From NCBI GenBank assembly GCA_002414665.1, contig DIAF01000046.1, positions 61,349-125,348 of the forward strand: a stretch of 64,000 nt of DNA. Reading direction: 5' to 3'. Numbering within the stretch: the first letter of the stretch is position 1; each line of letters opens with the position of its first letter. The notes under the pieces are model-generated. The model ran no database searches, was not told the DNA's origin, and worked only from the letters and a program-made list of their open reading frames with translations. The translations under genes were made by a program, and so were the position numbers. Positions 43,080 through 52,151 of the stretch are shown here, one piece after another. Source of the stretch: Halieaceae bacterium UBA5085. Lineage in GTDB: Bacteria; Pseudomonadota; Gammaproteobacteria; Pseudomonadales; Halieaceae.

Positions 43080-44744
43080 ATGGCACACACTCTGCAACTC
43101 CCGGATCTGCCCTCGTGGCACGAGCTACAGACCCTGGCCGAAGGGATGCGCAGCACATCTGTCAGTGCCCTGTTCAACCGGGAAGTACAGCGTGCCGGCG
43201 ATTTCACGGCCAGTGCAGCCGGGCTCACGCTGGATTATTCCCGCCAGCTGCTCTGCAGGGACAGCCGCGCAGCCCTGTTACGACTCGCCGAACAGGCGCA
43301 GCTACCCCGTCGCGCCCGCCAGCTGTTCAGCGGCACCGCCCTGAACAACACCGAGGCCCGCCCCGCGCTGCATACCCTGCTGCGCGCGCGCACGGCACCC
43401 CCAGGGCTGGAGACCGAATTCAGCCGCGTGGAAGATACCCGGCACCGCATGCGCCTCTGGTGCGAGCGCATCACCTCGGGTGAGCTGACGGGTTACTCCG
43501 GACAGGCTATTCGCGACGTAGTGAATATCGGCATTGGCGGTTCCGATCTCGGCCCACGGCTGGTCAACGCCGCGCTGCCGGCCTGGCAGGGCTCCGTACG
43601 CTGCCACTACGTGGCCAACGTGGACCCTGCAGACCTGCAGAGTACATTGCGGCAGGTGCAGCCGGAATCCACGCTGTTCATCCTCTGCTCGAAATCATTC
43701 CGCACCCAGGAGACCCTTGCCAACGGGGAGGCGGCGCAGCACTGGCTACGGTCCGCGGGAGCCGGAAACGAAGACTGGTCACGGCATTTCCTGGCCATTA
43801 CCACTAATCTCGACGCTGCGGCGGCCTTTGGTATTCCCGCCGACAATTGCCTGCCGCTGTGGGACTGGGTCGGTGGACGTTTTTCCTTGTGGTCGGCGGT
43901 CGGACTGAGCATCGCCATCGGTATCGGCTGGGATGGCTTCACGGCGCTGCTTGACGGTGCCGAGGCGATGGACCGCCACTTCCTGGAAGCAGACAGTGCG
44001 CAGAACCTGCCCATCCTGATGAGCCTGCTGGAGGTGTGGTACTGCAATTTCTTCCAGGCCGCGAACCATGTGGTGCTGCCCTACGACCAGGGGCTGGAAC
44101 GGCTGCCCGATTACCTGCAACAACTGACCATGGAGAGCAACGGCAAACGCGTGAGCCGCGACGGTGAGGTCCTGGACTACGACACCGCGCCAGTGCTCTG
44201 GGGCGCCGCCGGCACCATGGGTCAACACTCGTTCTACCAGCTCTTGCACCAGGGCACGCGACTGTGTCCTGCCGACCTGATTCTGCCACTGACCAGCAAC
44301 ACGGGAGAAGCGGCGCAGCACCGCCTGCTGATCGCCAACGGGCTGGCCCAAAGCCGCGCCCTGATGATTGGGCGTAGCCTGGACGAGGCTCTCGCCAGCC
44401 TGCTCGAACGTGGGATGGAGGAAAGCGCCGCAAGGCAACTTGCACCGCATCTGGTGATTCCCGGGAGCAGGCCACACAGCGTCATCACGCTCGATGGCCT
44501 CACCCCTCATACCCTGGGGGCACTGCTGGCGCTGTATGAACACCGCACTTTCTGCAGCAGCCAGCTGTGGGGCGTGAACGCCTTCGATCAGTGGGGCGTG
44601 GAGCTCGGCAAGGATATCGGCCAGCGCATTTTGCAGCGCCTGGACCACCCTGATGCGGACAAGACCCTGGACCCGGCCAGTGAACGATTGATTACCGAGT
44701 GGTTCAGGGCGCAGGCAGCAGCAGCGAGAACAGCAATCGACTAG
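43080..44744 (+). CDS. pgi: Glucose-6-phosphate isomerase
   Basis: A 554-residue isomerase that interconverts glucose-6-P and fructose-6-P. Family signatures are VNIGIGGSDLGPRLVN, the sugar-phosphate loop CSKSFRTQETL, the PGI signature GGRFSLWSAVGLSIAIGIG, LTMESNGKRVSRDG and the C-terminal helix GVELGKDIGQRIL with the active Lys. Length is normal for the bacterial enzyme. Its stop overlaps the convergent phosphomannomutase gene by four bases. Together with the minus-strand genes that follow it feeds fructose-6-P and glucose-6-P into nucleotide-sugar synthesis. Confidence 0.97.
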   Translation: MAHTLQLPDLPSWHELQTLAEGMRSTSVSALFNREVQRAGDFTASAAGLTLDYSRQLLCRDSRAALLRLAEQAQLPRRARQLFSGTALNNTEARPALHTLLRARTAPPGLETEFSRVEDTRHRMRLWCERITSGELTGYSGQAIRDVVNIGIGGSDLGPRLVNAALPAWQGSVRCHYVANVDPADLQSTLRQVQPESTLFILCSKSFRTQETLANGEAAQHWLRSAGAGNEDWSRHFLAITTNLDAAAAFGIPADNCLPLWDWVGGRFSLWSAVGLSIAIGIGWDGFTALLDGAEAMDRHFLEADSAQNLPILMSLLEVWYCNFFQAANHVVLPYDQGLERLPDYLQQLTMESNGKRVSRDGEVLDYDTAPVLWGAAGTMGQHSFYQLLHQGTRLCPADLILPLTSNTGEAAQHRLLIANGLAQSRALMIGRSLDEALASLLERGMEESAARQLAPHLVIPGSRPHSVITLDGLTPHTLGALLALYEHRTFCSSQLWGVNAFDQWGVELGKDIGQRILQRLDHPDADKTLDPASERLITEWFRAQAAAARTAID

Positions 44745-46090
44745 GAATCGATCAGCGCCAGCAGGGCACTGGTCTGCGTCCTCATCAGCTCGACATCGCC
44801 GCGGCTTTCCACGTTCAAACGCACCACGGGTTCCGTGTTTGACAGGCGAAGATTGAAGCGCCAGTCCGCAAACGCCAGGGACAGCCCATCCACCGAGGAT
44901 TCCTCCAGCGCCTGCGGACGATAGCGCTCCGCGACCTTCGCCAGCACCGCGGCTGGGTCATCGACACTGCGGTTGATCTCGCCACTGCAGGGAAACGCCG
45001 CCATGCATTCCGCAACCAGCGCCGAGAGCGGCATGCCGCGGCGCCCGAGTTGGGCCGCAACCAGCAGCCAGGGAATCATGCCGCTGTCGCAAAAGGCAAA
45101 GTCGCGGAAATAGTGATGGGCACTCATTTCACCGCCATAGGCCGCGTTCTCCGCCCGCATCCTCTCCTTGATGAACGCGTGGCCGGTCTTGCTTTCCACC
45201 GCCCGCCCGCCGAGTTTCCGCACTCGATCGATGGTGTTCCATACCAGTCGCGGATCGTGAATGATCGCCGCGCCCGGGTGCTGTTCCAGCGCCATTTCCG
45301 CCAGCAAGCCCACGAGGTAATACCCCTCGACAAACTCGCCTCGCTCGTCGAAGAAGAAGCAGCGGTCGAAGTCCCCATCCCAGGCCAGACCCAGGTCGGC
45401 GCCCTCGGAGAGGACTGCGGCGCTGGTCACGGCACGATTTTCCTGCAGTAGCGGGTTGGGCACGCCATTGGGAAAGTGTCCATCCGGCTCGTGGTGCAAG
45501 CGGACGAACTCGAAAGGCAGGTGAGGCGCCAGCAGATCGACGACGCGCCCTGCACCGCCGTTACCCGCATCCACGACGATGCGCAGCGGGGGTAGCGCGT
45601 CGACATTGACGTAGGACAACAGGTGCTCGATGTAGGCGGAGGAGGTATCCAGTGGCAGGTAGCGGCCGTGGGTGGCGGCTCGCGTAAAGTGATTGGCCTC
45701 GGCCAGCGCGCGGATCTCGGTGAGGCCGCTGTCGCCGGATATCGGCCTTGATTCCTCCCGGACGAACTTCATGCCGTTGAAATCCTTGGGATTGTGGCTC
45801 GCCGTCACCACGATACCGCCATCCATTTGCGCGTGACTGGTGGCGAAATAGATTTCCTCGGTGCCACACAGACCGATATCGTAGACATCCACACCCTGCT
45901 CGCGCAGACCGTCCGCCAGTGCTGCCTTGATGGCTTCACTGGTGAGGCGGATATCGTGACCCACCACAACCTTGCGCGGTTTGACCACGTCGGCATAGGC
46001 CCGGCCGATCCGCCGCGCAATCTCTTCATTGAGCTGGTCGGGGACGCGCCCGCGCACATCATAGGCTTTGAAACAGTCCAGTTTTTCCAT
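44741..46090 (-). CDS. Phosphomannomutase/phosphoglucomutase (AlgC-like)
   Basis: A 449-residue alpha-D-phosphohexomutase that moves phosphate between C6 and C1 of mannose or glucose. The phosphoserine loop is VVTASHNPKDFNGMKF, the metal site AWDGDFDRCFFFDE, the sugar loop GGEMSAHHYFRDF, and the phosphate-binding end RLSNTEPVVRLNVES. Length and sequence fit AlgC/ManB dual-specificity enzymes. It is 15 bases downstream of galU and follows manC-type gene order, forming a nucleotide-sugar operon that could supply GDP-mannose and UDP-glucose for exopolysaccharide or LPS. A GGAG site supports the ATG. Confidence 0.93.
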   Translation of the reverse strand: MEKLDCFKAYDVRGRVPDQLNEEIARRIGRAYADVVKPRKVVVGHDIRLTSEAIKAALADGLREQGVDVYDIGLCGTEEIYFATSHAQMDGGIVVTASHNPKDFNGMKFVREESRPISGDSGLTEIRALAEANHFTRAATHGRYLPLDTSSAYIEHLLSYVNVDALPPLRIVVDAGNGGAGRVVDLLAPHLPFEFVRLHHEPDGHFPNGVPNPLLQENRAVTSAAVLSEGADLGLAWDGDFDRCFFFDERGEFVEGYYLVGLLAEMALEQHPGAAIIHDPRLVWNTIDRVRKLGGRAVESKTGHAFIKERMRAENAAYGGEMSAHHYFRDFAFCDSGMIPWLLVAAQLGRRGMPLSALVAECMAAFPCSGEINRSVDDPAAVLAKVAERYRPQALEESSVDGLSLAFADWRFNLRLSNTEPVVRLNVESRGDVELMRTQTSALLALIDS

Positions 46091-46105
46091 GGGTTTACGC
46101 TCCGC

Positions 46106-46933
46106 CTACGGCTGGGAATAGTAGTTTTCGTAGACGAAGTTGGTGGCCTCGACAAAACCCGGGACACTGCCGCAATCGAAGCGCCGGCCGGAAAATTTGT
46201 AGGCCATGACGCAACCCTGCCGGGCCTGGGTCTGCAGTGCATCGGTGAGCTGTACTTCGCCGTTGGCACCGGGCGGCGTTTCGCGCAGGATGTCGAAGAT
46301 ATCCGGGGTGAGGATGTAGCGGCCGATGATCGCCAGATTGGAGGGTGCAGAGGCGGCATCGGGCTTTTCCACCATCTTGTCGACGCGGTAAATACCATCC
46401 TTCAGGCTCTCGCCGGCAATCACGCCGTATTTATGCACCTCGTCCATGGGTACCTCCTGGATGGCGACAATCGAGCAGCGAAACTGGCGATACAGTTCCG
46501 CCATCTGGCTGAGCACGCCCGGGCCATCATTGATACAGAGGTCATCCGACAACACCACGCCGAAAGGCTCGCTGCCGATCAGTGCCTCACCGGTCAGTAT
46601 CGCGTGACCGAGTCCCTTCATTTCACGCTGGCGAACCATGGTGAAAACGCCTTTATCCAGAACGTTGCGAATACTCTCCAGGTACACTTCCTTGCCGGTG
46701 CCGGAGATCTGGTGCTCCAGCTCAAAGCTGATGTCGAAGTGATCAGCGATGCTGCGCTTGCCGCGCCCGGTCACCATGGCGCAGGTGGTCATACCCGCCG
46801 CGATGGCCTCTTCCACGCCGTACTGCACCAGCGGCTTGTTGACGATAGGCAGCATCTCCTTGGGCATGCTCTTGGTCGCGGGCAGGAACCGGGTGCCATA
46901 ACCGGCAACCGGAAACAGGCATTTCTTGATCAT
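46106..46933 (-). CDS. galU: UTP--glucose-1-phosphate uridylyltransferase
   Basis: A 275-residue nucleotidyltransferase making UDP-glucose. The nucleotide motif is AGYGTRFLPATKSMPKEMLPI (signature positions 9-29), followed by LVQYGVEEAIAAG and the sugar-site segment GVVLSDDLCI; later DKMVEKPDAASAPSNLAIIGRY is typical. Length fits the shorter GalU class. The ATG overlaps the previous stop as ATGA and has an AAGGAG site, so it is coupled to the manC-type gene. Its product is needed for surface polysaccharides, osmoprotectant glucosides and trehalose. Confidence 0.96.
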   Translation of the reverse strand: MIKKCLFPVAGYGTRFLPATKSMPKEMLPIVNKPLVQYGVEEAIAAGMTTCAMVTGRGKRSIADHFDISFELEHQISGTGKEVYLESIRNVLDKGVFTMVRQREMKGLGHAILTGEALIGSEPFGVVLSDDLCINDGPGVLSQMAELYRQFRCSIVAIQEVPMDEVHKYGVIAGESLKDGIYRVDKMVEKPDAASAPSNLAIIGRYILTPDIFDILRETPPGANGEVQLTDALQTQARQGCVMAYKFSGRRFDCGSVPGFVEATNFVYENYYSQP

Positions 46934-48369
46934 GAGCGGCTCTCCTTGCGTGCCTGGGTGGCCTTTTCACGGCCGTAAACATCTTCGAAACGGACGATAT
47001 CATCCTCGCCAAGGTAGGTCCCTGACTGCACCTCAATCAGCTCGAGAGGTATGCGTCCGGGATTGGCGAGACGATGCTTGCGGCCGAGCGGGATGTAGGT
47101 GGATTCATCTTCGCCGAGCATGAAGACCTTCTCCTCGCAGGTCACCTCTGCGGTGCCGTGCACCACGATCCAGTGCTCGGCGCGGTGGTGATGCATCTGC
47201 AATGACAGCGTCTGTCCCGGGTTGACGATAATGCGCTTGACCTGGAAACGATCGGCGCTGACCAGCGTTTCATAGGAACCCCAGGGGCGATAGACCCGCG
47301 AATGCAGTGATGCCTCTGGCCGCGATTCGGCTTTCAGGCGGCTGACAATCCGCTTGACATCCTGCACCTGGTCGCGGTCGGCCACCAGCACGGCGTCCGC
47401 GGTCTCCACGACCACAAGGTTCGCGACCCCCGTGGCCGCCAGCAGGCGGGATTCACTGCGGAAATAGCTGTCACGGCAGTTATCCAGCATCACATCTCCC
47501 TGGCTGACGTTGCCCTGGGGGTCGCGTGCTGCAACTTCCCACAACGCCGACCAGGCGCCGACATCGCTCCAGCCACAGTCCAGCGCGATCACACCGCCTT
47601 CCCGCGTGTGCTCCATCACCGCGTAGTCGATACTGTCAGCAGGACAGGCGGCGAAGGCTTCCGCCTCGGGGCGAATAAAATCCATATCCTGCGTCGACTC
47701 CTGCATTGCACGCCGACAGCTGGCCAGCATCGCCGGCTGGAATTCTTCCAACTGGGCCAGGTAGGTCTCGGCCCGCAGCAGAAACATGCCGCTGTTCCAG
47801 AGGTAGCTGCCGCTCTCAAGGTAAGCCTGGGCGGTGGCGCTGTCGGGCTTTTCGACAAAAGCGTCGAGGGTGTAGAGATCATCCCCCAGCGCCGCGCCAC
47901 ACCGGATATAGCCGTAGCCGGTCTCAGGCGTATGCGGTACCACGCCAAAGGTCATCAGGCGGCCGGCGCGGGCCATGGGCAGGGCCCGTGCAACCGCCTC
48001 GGCAAAAGCGTCTACCTGCTGGATCAGGTGATCGGCCGGCAGCACCAGCAACACTGCCTCGGGGTCCTGCGCCAATTCGTGCAGCGCCGCCAGCGCTACC
48101 GCCGGTGCCGTGTTGCGCCCCTCAGGCTCGAGAATCAGTGCGCCGGCCTTGATGCCAACCTGGCGCAGTTGCTCGGCGACCATGAAACGGTGCTCTTCAT
48201 TGCACACCACCACCGGGGCCCGCGCCTGCAGGGATCCGGTGCGCGCCAGGGTTTGCTGCAGCATGGTCAGTTCGCCGGCCAGGGGCAGAAACTGTTTGGG
48301 GTGAAGCTCCCGCGATACGGGCCACAGGCGACTTCCGACGCCGCCGGAAAGAAGTACGGGTGTCAACAT
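46930..48369 (-). CDS. Mannose-1-phosphate guanylyltransferase / mannose-6-phosphate isomerase
   Basis: A 479-residue bifunctional enzyme of the ManC/AlgA type. The N-terminal pyrophosphorylase starts LLSGGVGSRLWPVSRELHPKQF (signature at 6-27) and includes FVEKPDSATAQAYLESGSYLWNSGMF as a region. The C-terminal cupin isomerase has RPWGSYETL, VKRIIVNPGQTLSLQ, HHRAEHWIVVHGTA and STYIPLGRKHRLANPG. It makes GDP-mannose from fructose-6-P together with the mutase. The ATG at 48369 has an AGGA site; the in-frame start at 48405 is rejected because the family begins at the present Met. It is first in the operon before galU and the mutase. Confidence 0.94.
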   Translation of the reverse strand: MLTPVLLSGGVGSRLWPVSRELHPKQFLPLAGELTMLQQTLARTGSLQARAPVVVCNEEHRFMVAEQLRQVGIKAGALILEPEGRNTAPAVALAALHELAQDPEAVLLVLPADHLIQQVDAFAEAVARALPMARAGRLMTFGVVPHTPETGYGYIRCGAALGDDLYTLDAFVEKPDSATAQAYLESGSYLWNSGMFLLRAETYLAQLEEFQPAMLASCRRAMQESTQDMDFIRPEAEAFAACPADSIDYAVMEHTREGGVIALDCGWSDVGAWSALWEVAARDPQGNVSQGDVMLDNCRDSYFRSESRLLAATGVANLVVVETADAVLVADRDQVQDVKRIVSRLKAESRPEASLHSRVYRPWGSYETLVSADRFQVKRIIVNPGQTLSLQMHHHRAEHWIVVHGTAEVTCEEKVFMLGEDESTYIPLGRKHRLANPGRIPLELIEVQSGTYLGEDDIVRFEDVYGREKATQARKESRS

Positions 48370-48558
48370 GGCAGATCCTGTTGCGTTGGGCGAGATGGGC
48401 TGCAAGCCGCCGATGCTCGCTGGAACCCGCTATCTTACTTGATGGACAAAGCGCGAGGCCAGCGGGGCCCGGCATCGCCTCCGCCCGCGGCAGTCTGCAT
48501 ACTCATGCACCGCCAGCACCCTGCGCACGCCAGCGCTGGACTTGTGCCCCGCAGGGTT

Positions 48559-48564
48559 TAGAAT
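48559..48564 (+). promoter_or_regulatory. Candidate -10 element of the fabA promoter
   Basis: TAGAAT fits a -10 box about 95 bases before fabA. A -35 candidate 17 bases upstream is CTGGAC and is poor, so the promoter may depend on an activator. No clear FabR or FadR site was recognised in the 288-base gap between the divergent manC-type gene and fabA. Confidence 0.35.
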
Positions 48565-48657
48565 GACGCCCTGACACATACGCCCTGCCCGATCATAACG
48601 CGGCTGACACCGGGGCCTGACGCCCTGCCCGGACTCCAGGGCCCGACTGGACACACT

Positions 48658-49173
48658 ATGACCGCACAAAGCGCATTCACGAAAGAAGAACTGGTCGCCT
48701 GCGGCCACGGCCATCTCTTCGGCCCCGGCAACGCCCAGTTGCCAACCGACAACATGCTGATGCTGGATCGCATTACCCACGTGAGTTCCGAGGGGGGCCG
48801 CTACGGCAAGGGAGAAATCATCGCTGAGCTCGACATCCACCCGGACCTGTGGTTTTTCCAATGCCACTTCCCGGGCGACCCGGTGATGCCCGGCTGCCTG
48901 GGACTGGACGCCATGTGGCAGCTCGTGGGCTTCTTTCTCGGCTGGCGCGGCAACCCGGGCCGAGGTCGTGCACTGGGCTCTGGCGAGGTGAAGTTCACCG
49001 GGCAGGTTGTCCCCAGCGCGAAAAAGGTCAGCTATCACATCCACATGAAGCGTGTTATCGAGCGCAAGCTCATCATGGGCATAGCCGATGGCGTGGTATC
49101 GGTGGATGGTCGCGATATCTACACAGCGAACGACCTGCGCGTCGGGCTGTTCACCTCAACGGAGTCTTTCTAA
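48658..49173 (+). CDS. fabA: 3-hydroxydecanoyl-[ACP] dehydratase/isomerase
   Basis: A 171-residue hotdog-fold enzyme that dehydrates 3-hydroxydecanoyl-ACP and isomerises the double bond, starting anaerobic unsaturated fatty acid synthesis. The catalytic His70 and Asp84 are in WFFQCHFPGDPVMPGCLGLD, at E. coli-like positions. GNAQLPTDNMLMLDRI and the GEVKFTGQVVP strand are typical. fabB starts four bases after its stop, the classic fabA-fabB pair of Gammaproteobacteria. The upstream region shows only a weak promoter. Confidence 0.97.
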   Translation: MTAQSAFTKEELVACGHGHLFGPGNAQLPTDNMLMLDRITHVSSEGGRYGKGEIIAELDIHPDLWFFQCHFPGDPVMPGCLGLDAMWQLVGFFLGWRGNPGRGRALGSGEVKFTGQVVPSAKKVSYHIHMKRVIERKLIMGIADGVVSVDGRDIYTANDLRVGLFTSTESF

Positions 49174-49177
49174 TCCC

Positions 49178-50404
49178 ATGAGCAGACGGGTAGTCATTAC
49201 AGGGCTCGGTATCGTGTCCTGCCTGGGTAACGATGCCGAAACAGTCACCGAGGCACTGCGGGCCGGGCGCTCCGGCATCAAGATTCGCCAGGAACAGATC
49301 GATATGGGGATGCGCTCGCACATCGCCGGCGCACCGGATATTGTTGTCGCTGATCATATCGATCGCAAACAACTGCGCTTCATGGGCGATGCAGCCGCCT
49401 ACGCCTATATCGCCATGCAGCAGGCAATAGCAGACTCCGGCCTCGCCGAGAAAGACGTATCCAATGTACGCACGGGTATTATCGCCGGGTCCGGTGGCGC
49501 TTCATCAGCAAGCCAGACCGAAGCGGCTGACATTCTGCGGGAGAAAGGTTTGCGCCGCGTGGGCCCCTATCGGGTCACCCAGACCATGGGAAGCACGGTG
49601 TCGGCCTGCCTCGCCACCCCCTTCCGTATCAAGGGCGTGAACTACTCGATCTCATCTGCCTGCTCCACCAGCGCGCACTGTATTGGCAACGCCATGGAGC
49701 AGATTCAGCTCAACAAGCAGGACATCGTGTTCGCGGGCGGCGGCGAAGAATTGCACTGGACACTGAGCAGCCTGTTCGACGCCATGGGTGCCCTGTCCAC
49801 CAAGTACAACGATACGCCGGAGCGCGCCTCTCGCGCCTATGACGCCAACCGGGACGGGTTCGTCATCGCCGGCGGCGGCGGCATGCTGGTGCTTGAAGAA
49901 CTGGAACACGCCCTCGCCCGGGGTGCACGCATCTACGCCGAGTTAGTGGGCTACGGCGCCACCTCCGACGGCTACGACATGGTGGCGCCTTCTGGCGAAG
50001 GCGCCGTGCGCTGCATGCAGCAGGCGCTGGCGACGGTCACCGGCCCGATCGATTATATCAATGCCCACGGCACCAGCACCCCGGCAGGCGACATCCAGGA
50101 ACTGAAAGCGGTGCGTGAAGCCTACCGTGATCGCGATCACATTCCCGTTGTAGGATCGACGAAATCACTCTCGGGGCACTCTCTGGGTGCCGCTGGCGTG
50201 CAGGAAGCGATCTACTCCCTTCTGATGCAGCAAGCCGGCTTTATCGCCGCCTCGGCCAACATCGAGACCCTGGACCCGGAGGCGGAAGGCCTGCCGATCG
50301 CCACCCAGCGACATGACAACGTGGACCTGCAACGGGTCATGTCCAACAGCTTCGGCTTTGGCGGCACCAATGCCTCGCTGGTGTTCCAGAAGTTTACCGG
50401 CTGA
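49178..50404 (+). CDS. fabB: 3-oxoacyl-[ACP] synthase I
   Basis: A 408-residue condensing enzyme that elongates the cis-3-decenoyl-ACP made by FabA. The nucleophile is Cys162 in YSISSACSTSAHCIG. The two His residues are in NAHGTSTPAGD and STKSLSGHSLGAAG, and the C-terminal FGFGGTNASLVF closes the active site. The ATG at 49178 starts MSRRVVITGLG; the GGAG about 15 bases upstream lies inside fabA. A longer frame from 49088 overlaps fabA and is rejected. Function requires co-expression with fabA. Confidence 0.97.
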   Translation: MSRRVVITGLGIVSCLGNDAETVTEALRAGRSGIKIRQEQIDMGMRSHIAGAPDIVVADHIDRKQLRFMGDAAAYAYIAMQQAIADSGLAEKDVSNVRTGIIAGSGGASSASQTEAADILREKGLRRVGPYRVTQTMGSTVSACLATPFRIKGVNYSISSACSTSAHCIGNAMEQIQLNKQDIVFAGGGEELHWTLSSLFDAMGALSTKYNDTPERASRAYDANRDGFVIAGGGGMLVLEELEHALARGARIYAELVGYGATSDGYDMVAPSGEGAVRCMQQALATVTGPIDYINAHGTSTPAGDIQELKAVREAYRDRDHIPVVGSTKSLSGHSLGAAGVQEAIYSLLMQQAGFIAASANIETLDPEAEGLPIATQRHDNVDLQRVMSNSFGFGGTNASLVFQKFTG

Positions 50405-50418
50405 GCAGGCACCCGTTC

Positions 50419-51621
50419 TCAGGTCAGGGAATCCAGCAGCGCCACATCCAGCCAGTCGCCTTCCGTTACGCGGGTAGCGGGAGGCACGCAGGCGAGTGCG
50501 TTGCTGGAGCACACCGAACTCAGCACACCCGAGCTCTGGTTGGCAAAAGGCACCACAAGCAGGCCATCGTGCCCGGCAGTCATGCTCACCCGCAAATACT
50601 CCTGCCGACTATCCGGCTTGGGGCGGCTGAACCCGGCCCGGGCACGCAGCCAGAGCGGCGCGACATCGCAAGCACCCTGAAAGCGCAAGAGGAAGGGCCT
50701 GGCCAGCAGGCAGAACGTGACGAAACTGGAAGTCGGGTTGCCGGGCAAGCCGAGAAACGGCACACCTGCGACCTCGCCAAAGGCCAGTGGCTTGCCCGGC
50801 TTGATGGCGAGTCGCCATAGCGACAGCGAACCCAACCGCTCCACCTGACGGCGCACATGGTCCTCGTCGCCCACAGATACTCCACCCGAGCTGATCACGC
50901 AGTCGGCGCTGTCCGCCGCCTGCTCCAGCGCTGCGGCCGTGGCTTCCGGCGTATCCGCCACCCTGCCGCAGTCGACAACCTGCATACCCAGGCCGCGCAC
51001 CAGCGCCGCAAGCATATAGCGATTGCTGTTGTAAATTTGTCCTGCTCGCAGGGGCGCGGCGCCGGGTTCGACCAACTCATCACCGGTGGTCAGCAATGCG
51101 ACCCGCAGCGGGCGTCGAACAGGCACCTGCGCAAGCCCCACAGAGGCCAGCAGCCCGATATCCTCGGCTCGCAGACGCCTGCCGCGGGCCAGCACACGAG
51201 CGCCTGCGGGGATATCCTGCCCACGCGCGCGAATATTGTCCCCCGGCTGCACCGTTCCCTGCACGACGACGGTGCCGTTGGCCTCGACACACTGTTCCTG
51301 GATGGCTATGGCATCGGCACCGGCAGGCACTGGCGCGCCGGTGAATATCCGTGCTGCCGTCCCCGGCACAAGGGGCTCGGGTGCCTGTCCGGCGGCAATG
51401 CGCTGACTGACGGGCAGCGGGGCGCGCGCTTCGCGAGCGCGCAGTGCGTAGCCATCCATGGCGCTGTTGTCCTCGGGCGGCACCGCGACGGAGGCGATTA
51501 CATCGTCCGCCAGCACCGTGCCACACGCCGTCTGCAGACACCGTAGCTCACTGGCAGGAGGCGGTGGGGCGCTGGCCAGCAGGGCCGCCAGCGCTTCGTC
51601 GACGGGAAGCAGCGGCCTCAC
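50419..51621 (-). CDS. moeA: Molybdopterin molybdenumtransferase
   Basis: A 400-residue MoeA that inserts molybdate into adenylylated molybdopterin. Domain III has TGDELVEPGAAP and SSGGVSVGDEDHV; LGLPGNPTSSFVTF is the family hallmark. It begins PLLPVDEALAALL and AVPPEDNSAMDGYALRA, as expected. The start is GTG at 51621, overlapping the moaB stop as GTGA, so the two are translationally coupled. No molybdoenzyme or molybdate importer is in the window. It converges with fabB 14 bases away. Confidence 0.94.
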   Translation of the reverse strand: MRPLLPVDEALAALLASAPPPPASELRCLQTACGTVLADDVIASVAVPPEDNSAMDGYALRAREARAPLPVSQRIAAGQAPEPLVPGTAARIFTGAPVPAGADAIAIQEQCVEANGTVVVQGTVQPGDNIRARGQDIPAGARVLARGRRLRAEDIGLLASVGLAQVPVRRPLRVALLTTGDELVEPGAAPLRAGQIYNSNRYMLAALVRGLGMQVVDCGRVADTPEATAAALEQAADSADCVISSGGVSVGDEDHVRRQVERLGSLSLWRLAIKPGKPLAFGEVAGVPFLGLPGNPTSSFVTFCLLARPFLLRFQGACDVAPLWLRARAGFSRPKPDSRQEYLRVSMTAGHDGLLVVPFANQSSGVLSSVCSSNALACVPPATRVTEGDWLDVALLDSLT

Positions 51622-52151
51622 GACAGCGGAGCACCGGCGCGCAGCACCCCGACAAAGTTACAGGGTCGGTGATCGCCGTCCAGCTGTTCCCGGATAATCC
51701 CGGTCCAGGCGGTACGGCAGGCACCGGTGGACCCCGGCAAGCAGAAGATGAGCGTGTTGTTGGCGAGGCCGCCAAGGGCACGCGACTGCACCGTCGATGA
51801 CCCGATTTCTGCAAAAGACAATGCACGAAACACTTCGCCAAAACCGTCAATGGATTTATCGAACAGCGGTGCCACCGCTTCGGGCGTGGAATCCCGCCCG
51901 GAAAACCCCGTGCCACCGGTCACCAGCACCACCTGCACTGCGGGCTCGGCTATCCAGCCGGACAGCAGCGCGCGAATCTGATAGATGTCGTCTGGCACGA
52001 TGTTGTGCGCAAAGCAGCTGTGGCCTGCCGCCTCAAGCGACCGCACCAGATACTGCCCCGACGTGTCCGTTTCAGGTGTACGGGTATCGGATACCGTCAG
52101 CACGGCAATCGACAGCCCGGCCGCTGTGCCGCTCGCATGTGATTCAGACAT
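51618..52151 (-). CDS. moaB: Molybdenum cofactor biosynthesis protein B
   Basis: A 177-residue MoaB/Mog-family protein that binds and adenylylates molybdopterin before MoeA acts. The MPT-binding LVTGGTGFSGRDSTPEAVAPL and GEVFRALSFAEIGSSTVQSRA are clear, and the final IFCLPGSTGACRTAW is typical. The ATG at 52151 shares a base with the upstream RmlD-like stop (TGATG) and has a GGAGG site at longer spacing. The frame extends to 52277 without homology. The order RmlD-like, moaB, moeA forms one transcript. Confidence 0.93.
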   Translation of the reverse strand: MSESHASGTAAGLSIAVLTVSDTRTPETDTSGQYLVRSLEAAGHSCFAHNIVPDDIYQIRALLSGWIAEPAVQVVLVTGGTGFSGRDSTPEAVAPLFDKSIDGFGEVFRALSFAEIGSSTVQSRALGGLANNTLIFCLPGSTGACRTAWTGIIREQLDGDHRPCNFVGVLRAGAPLS

